From NCBI GenBank assembly GCA_019245115.1, contig JAFARZ010000283.1:1-64000 (forward strand): DNA of 64,000 nt, given 5' to 3'. A program made the position numbers and the translations under genes. This document shows positions 1-9,337 of the stretch, in pieces; positions within the stretch are counted from its first letter, which is position 1, and the number at the start of each line of letters is the position of its first letter. The stretch comes from Streptosporangiaceae bacterium. Its GTDB lineage: Bacteria; Actinomycetota; Actinomycetes; Streptosporangiales; Streptosporangiaceae. The notes below the pieces were generated by a model, which searched no databases, was not told the origin of the DNA, and worked only from the letters and a program-made list of their open reading frames with translations.

Positions 1-431
1 CGCTGGGAGAGCCAGGCCCCGCGCAACCACGGGCCCGGGCGAGTGCCATGACATGAACGCTAGCTCGCCAGAGCGTGAATGTCAGGAGGGACTTGTAGGC
101 GATCAGTCGCAAATAGTAATATAACGACTGCGTAACGTCGCAGGCAGTCGAGCCGCTTCCCAATAAGCACCTGTTTTACGGCGTCCAGCCGACCGGACAT
201 CAAGGCGCACTGGCCAGAGAGATTCTGACGATCATCCGGTCCGCTGGTTCACGTCGACGGTGTGGACGGTGTCTATGGTGCCACTGATGTCGATGATATC
301 TGCGGTGCCTATAGTGCATACGGTGCCGATGGTGCATACGGTGCCGATGGTGCATACGGTGCCGATGAAGCGAGTGAGGCGATGGAGGAATGGGGCAATG
401 AGGCGACGAGGCGACGAGGCGACGAGGCGGA
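1..431. other. Gene-free stretch downstream of lpqB
   Basis: No ORF here looks like a protein: the listed ones are low-complexity His/Arg or Val/Thr shadows of a tandem repeat. In Streptomyces a comF-like gene commonly follows lpqB, but I see none before the window edge. There is a small inverted repeat, CGACTGC at 125-131 and GCAGTCG at 144-150, possibly a weak terminator, and two tandem repeats that are listed separately. Confidence 0.6.
313..366. repeat. 18-bp tandem repeat, 3 copies
   Basis: Three consecutive copies of an 18-bp unit containing GTGCATACGGTGCC run from 313 to 366; the first differs at its first base. A degenerate partial copy lies just before. Shortly after, from about 400 to 430, an 8-bp unit GAGGCGAC is repeated almost four times, ending one base before the lpqB stop codon. 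The repeats are non-coding and lie 3' of lpqB. Confidence 0.85.
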
Positions 432-2411
432 TTACGCGGGCGGGATCCAGTAGACGGGTTCGGCGCCCGGGCCAATGCGCTGCCACGGACCCTCGAAGCC
501 CGCCGAAGCCTCGAGCTGGCCATCGGTCAAGCCGACGACCACCATGTTGGCCGCGTTACCGGCGGCGATCGAAGCTACGGTCACTCCCGGCGGAGTCTGT
601 AGCGCCGCGAGCTGCTGGCTGGCCGGACGTCCGTCAACCGGCACCTCCTGGAGCTGGCTCCCGTTGCCGTTCTTGTTCGCCACCACCAGGTGATCAGCGT
701 CGTACCAGGCCAGAGCGCTCAGATTGGTGATCTCCGGGCCAAGCGGAACCGGCACGCGGATGGTAGGGACACCGGCCTGGGAGCCATGAGGCACTTGCTG
801 GCTGGATATCGAGCCGTAGGGGTTGATCGCCGCCATCAGCAACTCGTTACCTGAAGGGTTCTGCACGATCATGGCGACGCGCACGCCGTCGGGCGCGACG
901 CTCAGCGCGGTCACGTCGTAGCCGAAAGTGACCTGAACGGGTTTCCCGTTCGGCGCCACCATGGAGATGGCCCCGTCCTGCGTGAGCCACAGATCGTGCT
1001 GCCGGTCCCAGCTGATGGACGTGATAGCGGATTTGAACAGCGGCACAGACTTCAGCGCGCTCTGATTGCCGACCGGACCGATGCTCAGCGCGGTGCCACC
1101 CGCGGAAACCACCGCCACTTCTTTGCCGTCAGGTGACACAGCCACCATCGAGTACGCATTCGCCGTGGTCTTCCCGGATTTCGGCGACCGGCTCGCGTTG
1201 CCGGAATTCGCCGGGCCCGAGGGCGTCGGCTGTGCGGTGGGCGCGGCTTGGGCACATGTCACGGCTTCGCCACGGCCGGAGTGGTCAAAGATCGGCGCAG
1301 CCGGGCCAGGGGAGGCTTCCCCGGTCGAGCCGCAGGCTGATTGGGCCGCGCCATTGCCGTCGACGTAGCTGAAGCTGGCCGCCGATGACGGGTACGGATC
1401 GTACTGAGCGACCGCGCGTGCTTTAGGTGATTCCGCGCCGTCGCCCCATACACTGCCGTTCACCTGGAGTATCACGGTCTGTATCTGGGGCTGACTCACT
1501 GATACCGAGGTGAGCGTCGTGTCAAGCTCGGCCATTATGTACGGCAGGGCGGGGTCGCCGCGGGTGAGCTTGCCCTTCAGGTTAACGATGGCGGTAGGCG
1601 GATCAGCGATGACGCTGATGCCGATGTGCTGCGGAAAGACGTTCACGACCGAATCACCCAGCCACGTCTTTGTCCCAGGGCCGTTCAGCAGGGTCTCCGC
1701 CAGGTTGTTGAGCAGGTTTGTCTCGCTGGTACCGAGGGGCACGAACACTGGGTCTGGAACCAGCACCTGCCGGGACTGGTCGAAGAAGTACAGATCCTGC
1801 GGTTCCCAGGCGCGCTCGAAGTCGGACTTGTTGAGCAGCAGCGCGGGCGGCGCGGCGGAGATGCGCCACTCACCGTCCGATTTCACCAGTCTGAACGATT
1901 GGCATGGACTGCTCTGCACGGCGGATTCCGCGCAGGATCCGGCATTGCCGGCGGCCTGCTGGGCGGGCGAGCTGCCCTGAGCGACCGAGGCGTACAAGGG
2001 CCCGTTCAGCGTCGCCTGTACCTGACCGGTGACCGTCGCCGTCACCTGAGGGACAGGGCTTGACGGGTTCGGCGCCGTCACCTGCCAGCTGTGGAACACC
2101 GTAACCGCGCTGCCGGGATTCCAGGTTCTGGCCGCCTGAGGGGTCAGATACTCCCTGACCACCGCGCCGTCCGTGTAGTAGCTGGCGCTGGCGAACAGGA
2201 ATCCCTCAACGATCTGCTGAGGCGACCACCCGTTTCCCGGTCCGGCGGGGAACGGCCCGACATAGTCCTGGCTCTGCCCCGCATCGGTCTGGTTGACGGG
2301 AAGCGAGCTGGGCGGGCCACTGCTCGGCATGCTCACGCAGCCGGCCAGGGACAGCGCGGCAGCAGCGGAGCCGAGCGCCAGCCATACGCGTCGCCGCTTC
2401 GGGTTAGCCAC
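432..2411 (-). CDS. lpqB: Lipoprotein LpqB, MtrAB-associated
   Basis: Predicted cell-surface lipoprotein of 659 residues. The N-terminus is a lipoprotein signal peptide with lipobox LAGC (Cys25 would be lipidated). After it comes a GerMN-type domain (roughly residues 200-320) and then a repetitive beta-propeller-like region typical of LpqB. It is the last gene of the mtrA-mtrB-lpqB operon and overlaps the mtrB 3' end by 8 bases, implying translational coupling. LpqB is known to interact with the extracellular part of the MtrB sensor and modulate its signalling. A Pro/Ser/Asn-rich linker lies near residues 385-415. Length is as expected for the family (about 580-680). Confidence 0.95.
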   Translation of the reverse strand: MANPKRRRVWLALGSAAAALSLAGCVSMPSSGPPSSLPVNQTDAGQSQDYVGPFPAGPGNGWSPQQIVEGFLFASASYYTDGAVVREYLTPQAARTWNPGSAVTVFHSWQVTAPNPSSPVPQVTATVTGQVQATLNGPLYASVAQGSSPAQQAAGNAGSCAESAVQSSPCQSFRLVKSDGEWRISAAPPALLLNKSDFERAWEPQDLYFFDQSRQVLVPDPVFVPLGTSETNLLNNLAETLLNGPGTKTWLGDSVVNVFPQHIGISVIADPPTAIVNLKGKLTRGDPALPYIMAELDTTLTSVSVSQPQIQTVILQVNGSVWGDGAESPKARAVAQYDPYPSSAASFSYVDGNGAAQSACGSTGEASPGPAAPIFDHSGRGEAVTCAQAAPTAQPTPSGPANSGNASRSPKSGKTTANAYSMVAVSPDGKEVAVVSAGGTALSIGPVGNQSALKSVPLFKSAITSISWDRQHDLWLTQDGAISMVAPNGKPVQVTFGYDVTALSVAPDGVRVAMIVQNPSGNELLMAAINPYGSISSQQVPHGSQAGVPTIRVPVPLGPEITNLSALAWYDADHLVVANKNGNGSQLQEVPVDGRPASQQLAALQTPPGVTVASIAAGNAANMVVVGLTDGQLEASAGFEGPWQRIGPGAEPVYWIPPA

Positions 2412-4257
2412 GGGAGCTCACACTGCTGATTTCGGTCCCGGGATAAGGTTCGGGCCCAGGGTAGGAGTCGGGCCGGCCGGGCGTGGCGACTATCGCCGCC
2501 TCGTCGGGGCCGAGCGGAAGCGGGGAGCCGACCAGTTCCCGGCCAGCGGTTCGCGGCAGCGTCAGCCGGAACACCGAGCCCTTGCCGCGCTCGCCCCAGG
2601 CCTGGAGCCAGCCGCCGTGCAGGTGCGCGTCTTCCAGCGAGATAGCCAGTCCCAGGCCGCTGCCGCCGGTGGTGCGAGCCCGGGCCGGGTCCGCCCGCCA
2701 GAAGCGATCGAAGACGAGTTGCTCCTCCCCTGGGCGCAGGCCCACACCGTAGTCCCGCACGGCGACCGCCACGGCGTCGCTGTCCATCGCCGCCGTAACG
2801 ACCACGTCCCTGCTCTCGCCGTGCTCTACGGCGTTGACCAGGATGTTTCGCAGGATCCGCTCCACCCGGCGCCGGTCGACTTCCGCTACGCAGCCTTCGG
2901 CGGGCAACCTGAACTCAATCCGGCTGCTCCGCCGCTCCGCCAGTTGCTGGGCGTCATCGGCAGAGCGCCGGACCAGGTCGCAGACATCGACCGGTTCGGC
3001 ATCAAGCGTCGCCGCACCCGCGTCGTACCGGCTGATCTCCAGCAGGTCGACCAGTAGTTCCTCGAACCGCTCGATCTGGCTCTGTAGCAGCTCCACCGAA
3101 CGGGCCGCCACCGGGTCGAGTTCATCCCTCGACTCGAACAGCAGATCCGCGGCCATCTTGATGGTGGACAACGGCGTACGGAGTTCGTGCGAGACATCCG
3201 AGACGAACTGCCGCTGCACGCTGGAAAGCTCCTCGAGCTGGCGGAGCTTTTCCTGGAGGCTGATCGCCATCTCGTTGAACGAGGTGGCCAACGCGGCCAG
3301 GTCATCGCTGCCCTGCACCCGCATGCGCTCGTCGAGATGCCCGGCGGATAGCCGCTGTGCTGCCTGTGCGGCATGCCGCACCGGCAGCACCACCCACCGG
3401 GTCACCAGCGAGGCGATCGCGGCCAGCAGGGCCACCAGCGCGAGGCCCACGCCGATCAGGATCTTCTGCACCAGATAGAGAGTCTGCTGTTGCTGATCAA
3501 ACGGAAACACGTAGTAGAGCTGGTAGTAACGGCCGAGCGGCGCGCCGGCCGCCAGTGCGGGTTCCGGGCCGGGCTGGCTGGAGCCGAGCTGACTGGTGTA
3601 GGTCAGGACGGTCGGCTTGACGATGACTGTGCGGGCCGGGCCGGTGGCCGTCTGCTCGGCCGCCACCTTGTCCCTGAGCGCCGCTGGGATCGTCGCGTGC
3701 TGGTCAACCGTCTTCGGCCCAGCGCACGGCTCGAAGGCCGGGAAACCGAGCCGCGCCCCAGCGTCCGCCATGCACACGAAGACAAAGTAATTCCCGCTGT
3801 TCCCGGTGGCCTGCTGCAAGGTAGACGCCGTGGTCAGCATGACCCGCATGGCGTTCTGCATGCTGGTCACCTCGTCGCCTGGCGACAGCGGAGGCGCCTG
3901 GACATCCGGCTGGGATTGACCTTCGGCCGAGACGACGCCGGCGGACAGCTCACCCCGGGCGGTTTTCTCCGCGTTACTCTGCAGGCCGTTGGCGACGGCC
4001 TGGGTGAGGAAGAACCCCAGCACGGCGATCACCAGTGCGGAAAGCAGCAGCGTCGTGGCCACCACCCGGAGCTGGAGAGAGCGATGCCAGCGGCTGCGCA
4101 TACGCGCGGCGGTACGGCGCTGCCACCGGCGGTTCGCCCAGACCGCTCGCCGCACCTTGGACGGCAGCCGCCGGAGAATCTCGCGCCCGAGTTGCGAACG
4201 CCCGAACGCGGTTATCCAGGTGATCCGCTCGTCCGTGCTACCCGCTGCCGCCTTCAT
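2404..4257 (-). CDS. mtrB: Sensor histidine kinase MtrB
   Basis: Membrane sensor kinase of 617 residues that phosphorylates MtrA. Visible parts in order: basic N-terminal tail, first membrane segment about 62-90, extracytoplasmic sensor region to about 260, second membrane segment about 263-290, HAMP linker, HisKA box VSDVSHELRTPL with the phospho-acceptor at His357, N box RNILVNAVEHGE, and glycine boxes DYGVGLRPGE and GGSGLGLAIS of the ATPase domain. It lies 35 bases downstream of mtrA and overlaps lpqB. The MtrAB system controls cell-wall metabolism, division and osmotic responses in actinobacteria. A 9-codon leader ORF ends on its start codon (see separate entry). Confidence 0.96.
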   Translation of the reverse strand: MKAAAGSTDERITWITAFGRSQLGREILRRLPSKVRRAVWANRRWQRRTAARMRSRWHRSLQLRVVATTLLLSALVIAVLGFFLTQAVANGLQSNAEKTARGELSAGVVSAEGQSQPDVQAPPLSPGDEVTSMQNAMRVMLTTASTLQQATGNSGNYFVFVCMADAGARLGFPAFEPCAGPKTVDQHATIPAALRDKVAAEQTATGPARTVIVKPTVLTYTSQLGSSQPGPEPALAAGAPLGRYYQLYYVFPFDQQQQTLYLVQKILIGVGLALVALLAAIASLVTRWVVLPVRHAAQAAQRLSAGHLDERMRVQGSDDLAALATSFNEMAISLQEKLRQLEELSSVQRQFVSDVSHELRTPLSTIKMAADLLFESRDELDPVAARSVELLQSQIERFEELLVDLLEISRYDAGAATLDAEPVDVCDLVRRSADDAQQLAERRSSRIEFRLPAEGCVAEVDRRRVERILRNILVNAVEHGESRDVVVTAAMDSDAVAVAVRDYGVGLRPGEEQLVFDRFWRADPARARTTGGSGLGLAISLEDAHLHGGWLQAWGERGKGSVFRLTLPRTAGRELVGSPLPLGPDEAAIVATPGRPDSYPGPEPYPGTEISSVSSRG

Positions 4258-4283
4258 GAACAGTTACCAGATGCCGCCCTCAT
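4254..4283 (-). promoter_or_regulatory. Nine-codon leader ORF overlapping the mtrB start
   Basis: In the mtrA-mtrB gap a short ORF starting at ATG 4283 reads M-R-A-A-S-G-N-C-S and stops at a TGA that overlaps the mtrB ATG (ATGA). Its first codons closely resemble the mtrB N-terminus (M-K-A-A-A-G-S), so the start region looks tandemly duplicated with a 26-base period. It could couple mtrB translation to ribosomes leaving mtrA, or be only an inert duplication. The role is inferred. Confidence 0.45.
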
Positions 4284-4292
4284 GAAATCGGC

Positions 4293-4979
4293 TTAACCTG
4301 GCCCCGCCTTGTAGCCGACGCCGCGCACCGTGACGACGATCTCCGGGTGCTCGGGATCCTTCTCGATCTTGGCCCGGAGCCGCTGAACGTGCACGTTCAC
4401 CAGCCTGGTGTCGGCCGCGTGACGGTACCCCCAGACCTGTTCGAGCAGCACCTCGCGAGTGAAGACCTGGCGCGGCTTGCGAGCCAACGCGACCAGCAGG
4501 TCGAACTCCAGCGGAGTGAGGTTCAGCGTCTCCCCGTCTCGCTTCACGGAGTGACCAGCCACATCGATGACGATGTCGCCGATCTGCAGCATTTCCGGAG
4601 CGGGCTCGTCGGTCCGGCGTAGCCGGGCCCGGACCCGGGCGACTAGTTCCTTGGACTTGAACGGCTTGACGATATAGTCGTCCGCGCCCGATTCCAGGCC
4701 CAGAACCACATCCACCGTATCGGTTTTCGCCGTCAGCATGACGATAGGCACGCCTGACTCGGCCCGGATCTGACGGCATACGTCGATCCCGTCCGAGCCG
4801 GGGAGCATCAAGTCCAACAGCACCAGATCCGGCCGAGATTCACGGAAGACCTCGACCGCCTTGTCACCATCGGAGACAAAGGTCGGTTCGAATCCCTCAC
4901 CCCTGAGCACGATGCCAAGCATCTCGGCCAGAGCCGCGTCGTCATCGACGACAAGCACACGTCCCTTCATGGGCCCCAT
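4293..4979 (-). CDS. mtrA: Response regulator MtrA, OmpR/PhoB family
   Basis: Response regulator of 228 residues. The receiver domain (about 4-120) has the acidic cluster VVDDD, the phosphorylation site Asp56 in [10 protein letters not shown], and the conserved Lys in VKPFKSKEL. The C-terminal winged helix (about 130-226) shows the OmpR/PhoB pattern [21 protein letters not shown]. It heads the mtrA-mtrB-lpqB operon and is divergent from the proline-rich membrane gene at 5111. A second in-frame ATG at 4970 gives M-K-G-R-V, equally plausible as the start. MtrA is essential or near-essential in several actinobacteria and regulates cell division and wall genes. Confidence 0.96.
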   Translation of the reverse strand: MGPMKGRVLVVDDDAALAEMLGIVLRGEGFEPTFVSDGDKAVEVFRESRPDLVLLDLMLPGSDGIDVCRQIRAESGVPIVMLTAKTDTVDVVLGLESGADDYIVKPFKSKELVARVRARLRRTDEPAPEMLQIGDIVIDVAGHSVKRDGETLNLTPLEFDLLVALARKPRQVFTREVLLEQVWGYRHAADTRLVNVHVQRLRAKIEKDPEHPEIVVTVRGVGYKAGPG

Positions 4980-5110
4980 CGTTCCATGTAATCGACACTG
5001 CGTGGACGCAGGTTACCCTCATTTCCGAGCAACGCAACACCCGTTCAGGGGTAGCTTTTCCGTTACGGGGTACATCGAACCCAATTTGCGCGATGTCCGA
5101 GGGGTCTCAT

Positions 5111-6511
5111 ATGGCAGATTCACCGAATTCGGCGGCTGCGGGGGCGTCTGATCCCGGTGACGGACCCGCCGGACCAGACGACCGCGACGAGTTTACCCCT
5201 ACCCAGCCGCCCGACCAGCCCGGATATCCGCCAGGGGGGTATGGTCCGCCCTACGGCCAACCGCCCCCATATGGCCAGTCCCCGTACGGGCAGCCACCCC
5301 CATACGAACAGCCCCCCCCGTACGGACAGACGCCATACGGCCAGCCCCCGTACGGCCAGCCCCCGTACGGCCAGTCCGGTTACGGTCCGCCACCGTATGG
5401 TTCGTCGCCCTACGGGCAGTGGGTGCCCCCAGCGCCGAAGCCGGGCATAATTCCACTGCGCCCGCTGAACGTCAGCGAGATCCTCGACGGCGCCTTTACC
5501 GCGATGCGGCGCAACCCCAAGGCGACTCTCGGGCTCGCGGCCGTTGTCATGACCGTCTACGGAATCGTCACCACCGGAACCACGCTGGCCCTCACTCACC
5601 TGATCAAGGGCGTGGCCCTGCCCCCGCAGGGCCAGCCGCTCACCGACGCGCAGGCCCGCCAGTTTCTCGAGCATCTCGGCGAGGTCGTGCTGCCCGCTCT
5701 CGCAGTCACGGTGATCGTCGGATTTCTCGCGGACACCATCCTGACCGGTATGCTCACCGCCGTCATCGGGCACAGCGTGCTGGGCAGGCGCGTCAGCATC
5801 GCGGAGGCGTGGCGGATAGCGGCGCCGCGGATCGCCGCCCTCGTCGGCTCGACGCTGCTGGCCGGGCTGGTCTTCCTGGGCGTCCTGCTGGTGGGCGGCG
5901 CAACGTCGGCGGTGATCGGGGGGGTCCTGATCGCCGCGCACGTGGCGCCGGCCGGCGTGCTGGTGATCGTCGTCGGCGTGCTCGCGTCGCTTGTCGCGGT
6001 GGCGATCTTCTGGGTGCGGTTCGGGGTCGCCGCGCCCGCCGTCGTCCTCGAAGGACAAGGGGCGGCCGCCAGCCTCAGCAGGTCGTGGCGCCTGGTGAAG
6101 AAGAGCTCGTGGCGAGTGTTCGGCATCTTCCTGCTCACCGAGCTGATCGTGCTCATCGCCACCGGGGTGCTGCAGGTCCCGTTCGGCGTCGTCGGCGCCA
6201 TCGTGGGTCACGGGTCCGGCGGCATCCTGTCCTTCGGCGGCGGCAGCAGCACGAGCCCGTCGGTCGTGGTGTCGATCATCAGCGCGATCGGCGGCATCGT
6301 GGCCGGCTCGGTTACCCGCCCGGTCCTGGCCGGCGCCCGGGTGCTGCTCTACGTGGATCTGCGGATGCGGCGGGAAGGCCTGGACATCGCGCTGCAATCG
6401 GCCGCGAGCCAGAGCCAGCAGGGTCAGGCGGTCCCCGAGTTCGGCTCGGTGTGGAGCGGCCAGCCAGGCACCGGCTCCGCGAGCGCCCCACCGGACCAGC
6501 GGCGATGGTGA
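5111..6511 (+). CDS. Proline/tyrosine/glycine-rich membrane protein
   Basis: Polytopic membrane protein of 466 residues. The first 110 residues are a disordered cytoplasmic-type tail rich in repeated PPYGQ units. The rest has about five to six hydrophobic segments and ends with [18 protein letters not shown], a tail characteristic of glycerophosphoryl-diester-phosphodiesterase-type membrane domain proteins next to mtrA in actinomycetes. I start it at ATG 5111 because GAGGGG lies at a good distance; the track's ATG at 5093 has no such site. It begins an operon with the DUF4129, DUF4350, MoxR and DUF58 genes. No catalytic motif is visible, so molecular function is unknown. Confidence 0.85.
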   Translation: MADSPNSAAAGASDPGDGPAGPDDRDEFTPTQPPDQPGYPPGGYGPPYGQPPPYGQSPYGQPPPYEQPPPYGQTPYGQPPYGQPPYGQSGYGPPPYGSSPYGQWVPPAPKPGIIPLRPLNVSEILDGAFTAMRRNPKATLGLAAVVMTVYGIVTTGTTLALTHLIKGVALPPQGQPLTDAQARQFLEHLGEVVLPALAVTVIVGFLADTILTGMLTAVIGHSVLGRRVSIAEAWRIAAPRIAALVGSTLLAGLVFLGVLLVGGATSAVIGGVLIAAHVAPAGVLVIVVGVLASLVAVAIFWVRFGVAAPAVVLEGQGAAASLSRSWRLVKKSSWRVFGIFLLTELIVLIATGVLQVPFGVVGAIVGHGSGGILSFGGGSSTSPSVVVSIISAIGGIVAGSVTRPVLAGARVLLYVDLRMRREGLDIALQSAASQSQQGQAVPEFGSVWSGQPGTGSASAPPDQRRW

Positions 6512-7152
6512 TCGCGGCCGATCCGATCGGCCGGGAAGCAGCACAGCGCCTCGCGCGTCAGGAACTCGCGAAAGCTATCTACCACCCGCACGAGTCGTTC
6601 CTCACCTGGCTCAACGATCAGCTCGGCCGGCTGTTCAACTCCACGAACGCTGACCTGCCCGGCGGCTGGTGGGCCCTGGTCGCGCTCATCGCGCTGGTGG
6701 TGATCATCGCCGGGCTCGTGCTCGCCCGCGTCGGCCCGGTGGCGCGGTCCCGGCGGCGGGGCAGCCCGGGCCCGCTCAGCGGCGCCATGCCGCTGAGTGC
6801 CCGTGAGCACCGCGAACTCGCCCAGCGGCTCGCCGCGGACGGCGATTTCTCTCCAGCGACGCTTGAGTATGTTCGCGCCATAGCGGCCGATCTGGAGGAG
6901 CGCGCGATCCTGCCGCCGGGCCCCGGGCGCACCGCCGATGAACTCGCCGCCGATGCGGGCCGGCTGCTGCCAGCCCACGCCGACGCGCTCAAGGCAGCCG
7001 CCCGGCTGTTCGACGACGTACGTTACGGCGGCCGCGACGGATCCGAGGAAGGCGTCGCGCGGCTGCGCGACACCGATGCCGCGATCCGCGCCACGGCGCC
7101 CACCCGCGAGGTAACCACTCAGCGTCCGATGCCCGCGAGTGCCCTCCCGTGA
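6505..7152 (+). CDS. DUF4129 domain protein
   Basis: Protein of 215 residues with one membrane segment (about residues 52-76) and a C-terminal DUF4129 helical domain (about 110-190). The track shows a longer ORF from 5419, but the upstream part is an out-of-frame shadow of the previous gene. ATG 6505 (or GTG 6508) overlaps that gene's stop by 7 bases. DUF4129 proteins are repeatedly found with MoxR ATPases and DUF58 proteins, often near transglutaminase-like genes. The stop overlaps the next start as GTGA, so the operon is translationally coupled. Exact role unknown. Confidence 0.88.
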   Translation: MVIAADPIGREAAQRLARQELAKAIYHPHESFLTWLNDQLGRLFNSTNADLPGGWWALVALIALVVIIAGLVLARVGPVARSRRRGSPGPLSGAMPLSAREHRELAQRLAADGDFSPATLEYVRAIAADLEERAILPPGPGRTADELAADAGRLLPAHADALKAAARLFDDVRYGGRDGSEEGVARLRDTDAAIRATAPTREVTTQRPMPASALP

Positions 7153-8357
7153 CCAGCATCATCACCGCCCCGGCCAGCCCAGCGACCGCCCCGGCCGAGC
7201 GCGCGGCGAATCCAGCGTCGCGCGGCCAGTGGCGGCTTCCCGTAGTCATCGCGGCCATAGTCCTGCTGGGCGGCGGGCTGATCGCCTGGCTTCAGCCCGG
7301 CGCGACGCCGACCGGCTACCTCGACCCGGGCAACGCGGGCCCGAACGGCGCCCGGGCCCTAGCCACGATCCTGTCCGAACGCGGCGAGCGGATAGCCACG
7401 GCCACCACCGCCGCCGCGGCCAGCAAAGCCGCGGCACCCGGCAACGGCGCCGCACCCGCCAACGGCGCCGCCACGATCCTGGTCACCAACCCCTACCTCC
7501 TCACCCCGGCCGAGCTGAGCACAATCGCGCACACGAGGGCCGACCTGGTGCTCCCGGACCCGGACAGCGCCGAACTGGCCGTGCTCGCCCCGGGGGTAAC
7601 GGTGGCTGAACACGCCACGACCGGCACCGCGAACCCTGACTGCACGCTGCCCGCCGCCGTCCTGGCGGGCAACGCCGACATGGGCGGGACGCTGCTGGCC
7701 GCGACCGTCAAAGGCGCCGTGCGCTGCTACCCTGCCGACGGCCATCCGGCTCTGGTCCGCTACTCGGCGGGCGGCCGCGTGATCACCGTCCTCGGCACCG
7801 GGATGCCGCTCACCAACGCCCAGCTCGGCAACCTCGGCAACGCCGCGCTGGCCATGAACCTCCTGGCAGCCGGCCGGCTGGTATGGCTGGAGCCGACGGC
7901 CACCCCGCCCGGACCGCCGCCCACCGGAACGCAGACGTTCACCAGCCTCATCCCCAAGCCCGTCTACATGGTGACGGTCCAGCTCCTCATCGCGGTCCTG
8001 CTGCTCGCCCTGTGGCGGGTCCGCCGTCTCGGCCCGGTCGTCGCCGAACGCCTGCCGGCCGTGGTCCGCGCGTCGGAAACGACCGAAGGACATGGCCGCC
8101 TCTACCACGCTCGCCGAGCTAGGGACCGGGCCGCGCAGGTGCTCCGCGATGCCGCGGGCGACCGGATGCGGAAGGCTCTCAGCCTGCCGCCGGACGCGGG
8201 GCCCGAGCTCACCGCCGCCACCTTGGCCCAGCGCACCGGCACCCCGGTCACCGAGATAGCGGACACGCTCAGCGGACCGCTTCCCGCGGACGATGCCGCA
8301 CTGGTGGCGCTCGCCGATAGGCTCGACGAACTGGAGAGAAAGGCAGGCCCCAGGTGA
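7149..8357 (+). CDS. DUF4350 domain membrane protein
   Basis: Protein of 402 residues starting at GTG 7149 inside the previous stop codon. It has one N-terminal membrane segment (about 30-48), an extracytoplasmic DUF4350 domain beginning around GYLDPGNAGPNGARALATIL, a second membrane segment near 275-295, and a cytoplasmic helical tail. DUF4350 proteins belong to the DUF4129-DUF4350-MoxR-DUF58 cassette of actinobacteria. The domain resembles glutamine-amidotransferase-like folds in some families, but no catalytic Cys is evident. It overlaps the moxR start by four bases. Confidence 0.88.
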   Translation: MTSIITAPASPATAPAERAANPASRGQWRLPVVIAAIVLLGGGLIAWLQPGATPTGYLDPGNAGPNGARALATILSERGERIATATTAAAASKAAAPGNGAAPANGAATILVTNPYLLTPAELSTIAHTRADLVLPDPDSAELAVLAPGVTVAEHATTGTANPDCTLPAAVLAGNADMGGTLLAATVKGAVRCYPADGHPALVRYSAGGRVITVLGTGMPLTNAQLGNLGNAALAMNLLAAGRLVWLEPTATPPGPPPTGTQTFTSLIPKPVYMVTVQLLIAVLLLALWRVRRLGPVVAERLPAVVRASETTEGHGRLYHARRARDRAAQVLRDAAGDRMRKALSLPPDAGPELTAATLAQRTGTPVTEIADTLSGPLPADDAALVALADRLDELERKAGPR

Positions 8358-9337
8358 CCGCCGAGGCAGGGTATCAACGGCTCGTCGAGAACGATCCGCG
8401 GGCCGCGATCGCGGCCGTCCGGGCCGAGATCGCCAAGGCAGTGGTGGGCCAGGACGCCGTGGTCACCGGCTTGCTCATCGGGCTGATCTGCCGCGGCCAC
8501 GTGCTGCTCGAAGGCGTCCCGGGCACCGCCAAGACCCTGCTTGTCCGCGCGCTCGCGGCGGCGCTGCGCCTGGACACCAAGCGGCTGCAGTTCACCCCCG
8601 ATCTGATGCCGGGAGACGTGACCGGCTCGCTGGTCTACGACACGCGAACCGCCGAGTTCGAGTTCCGGCCCGGCCCGGTCTTCACCAACCTGCTGCTGGC
8701 CGATGAGATAAACCGGACGCCACCCAAGACCCAGGCGGCGCTGCTGGAGGCCATGGAGGAGCGGCAGGTGTCCGTCGAAGGGGGCGCCCAGCCGCTGCCC
8801 GAGCCCTTCCTCGTCGCCGCGACCCAGAACCCGGTCGAGTACGAGGGCACATACCCGCTGCCCGAGGCCCAGCTGGACCGGTTCTTGATGAAGCTCGCCG
8901 TCCCGGTACCGGACCGGGACGAGGAGATCGGGATGCTGAACCGGCACGCGGCCGGGTTCAGCCCGCGCGACCTGGCCGCCGCTGGCATCCGTCCGGTGGC
9001 GGGCCGGGCCGAACTCGACGCGGCCAGCCGGGCCGTTCAGGGCATCACCCTGGCCCCTGAGGTCGCCGCGTACATCGTCGACCTGTGCCGGGCTACGCGC
9101 GCCTCAGCCGCGGTCCGGCTCGGGGCCTCACCTCGCGGAGCGACCGCGCTGCTGGGCACCAGCCGTGCCATCGCCTGGCTGGCCGGGCGGGACTACGTCA
9201 CCCCGGACGACGTCAAGGCCGTGGCGCGGCCCACCCTGCGGCACCGGCTCCAGCTCCGCCCCGAGGCCGAACTCGAGGGCGCCACCCCCGACCGCGTCCT
9301 AGAAGGCGTCCTCGCCTCCGCCCCGGTGCCCAGGTAA
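8354..9337 (+). CDS. MoxR family AAA+ ATPase
   Basis: Cytoplasmic AAA+ chaperone-like ATPase of 327 residues. Walker A is GVPGTAKT (about 52-59), Walker B is LLADEINR (about 113-120), and the sensor-1 region is VAATQNPVEYEGTYPLPEAQLDRF. The C-terminal lid domain carries ASPRGATALL, typical of MoxR. MoxR proteins act in maturation of complexes together with DUF58/VWA-like partners, which fits the next gene. It starts at GTG 8354, overlapping the DUF4350 stop, and ends 2 bases before the DUF58 start. Length matches the family. Confidence 0.95.
   Translation: MTAEAGYQRLVENDPRAAIAAVRAEIAKAVVGQDAVVTGLLIGLICRGHVLLEGVPGTAKTLLVRALAAALRLDTKRLQFTPDLMPGDVTGSLVYDTRTAEFEFRPGPVFTNLLLADEINRTPPKTQAALLEAMEERQVSVEGGAQPLPEPFLVAATQNPVEYEGTYPLPEAQLDRFLMKLAVPVPDRDEEIGMLNRHAAGFSPRDLAAAGIRPVAGRAELDAASRAVQGITLAPEVAAYIVDLCRATRASAAVRLGASPRGATALLGTSRAIAWLAGRDYVTPDDVKAVARPTLRHRLQLRPEAELEGATPDRVLEGVLASAPVPR

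Noticed and set aside
5419-6504. Long N-terminal extension of the DUF4129 ORF
   Set aside because: It lies out of frame within the preceding membrane gene; the real start is near 6505.
5120-6544. 474-residue minus-strand ORF
   Set aside because: Antisense shadow of the proline-rich membrane gene; high Arg/Asp/Gly composition and no family pattern.
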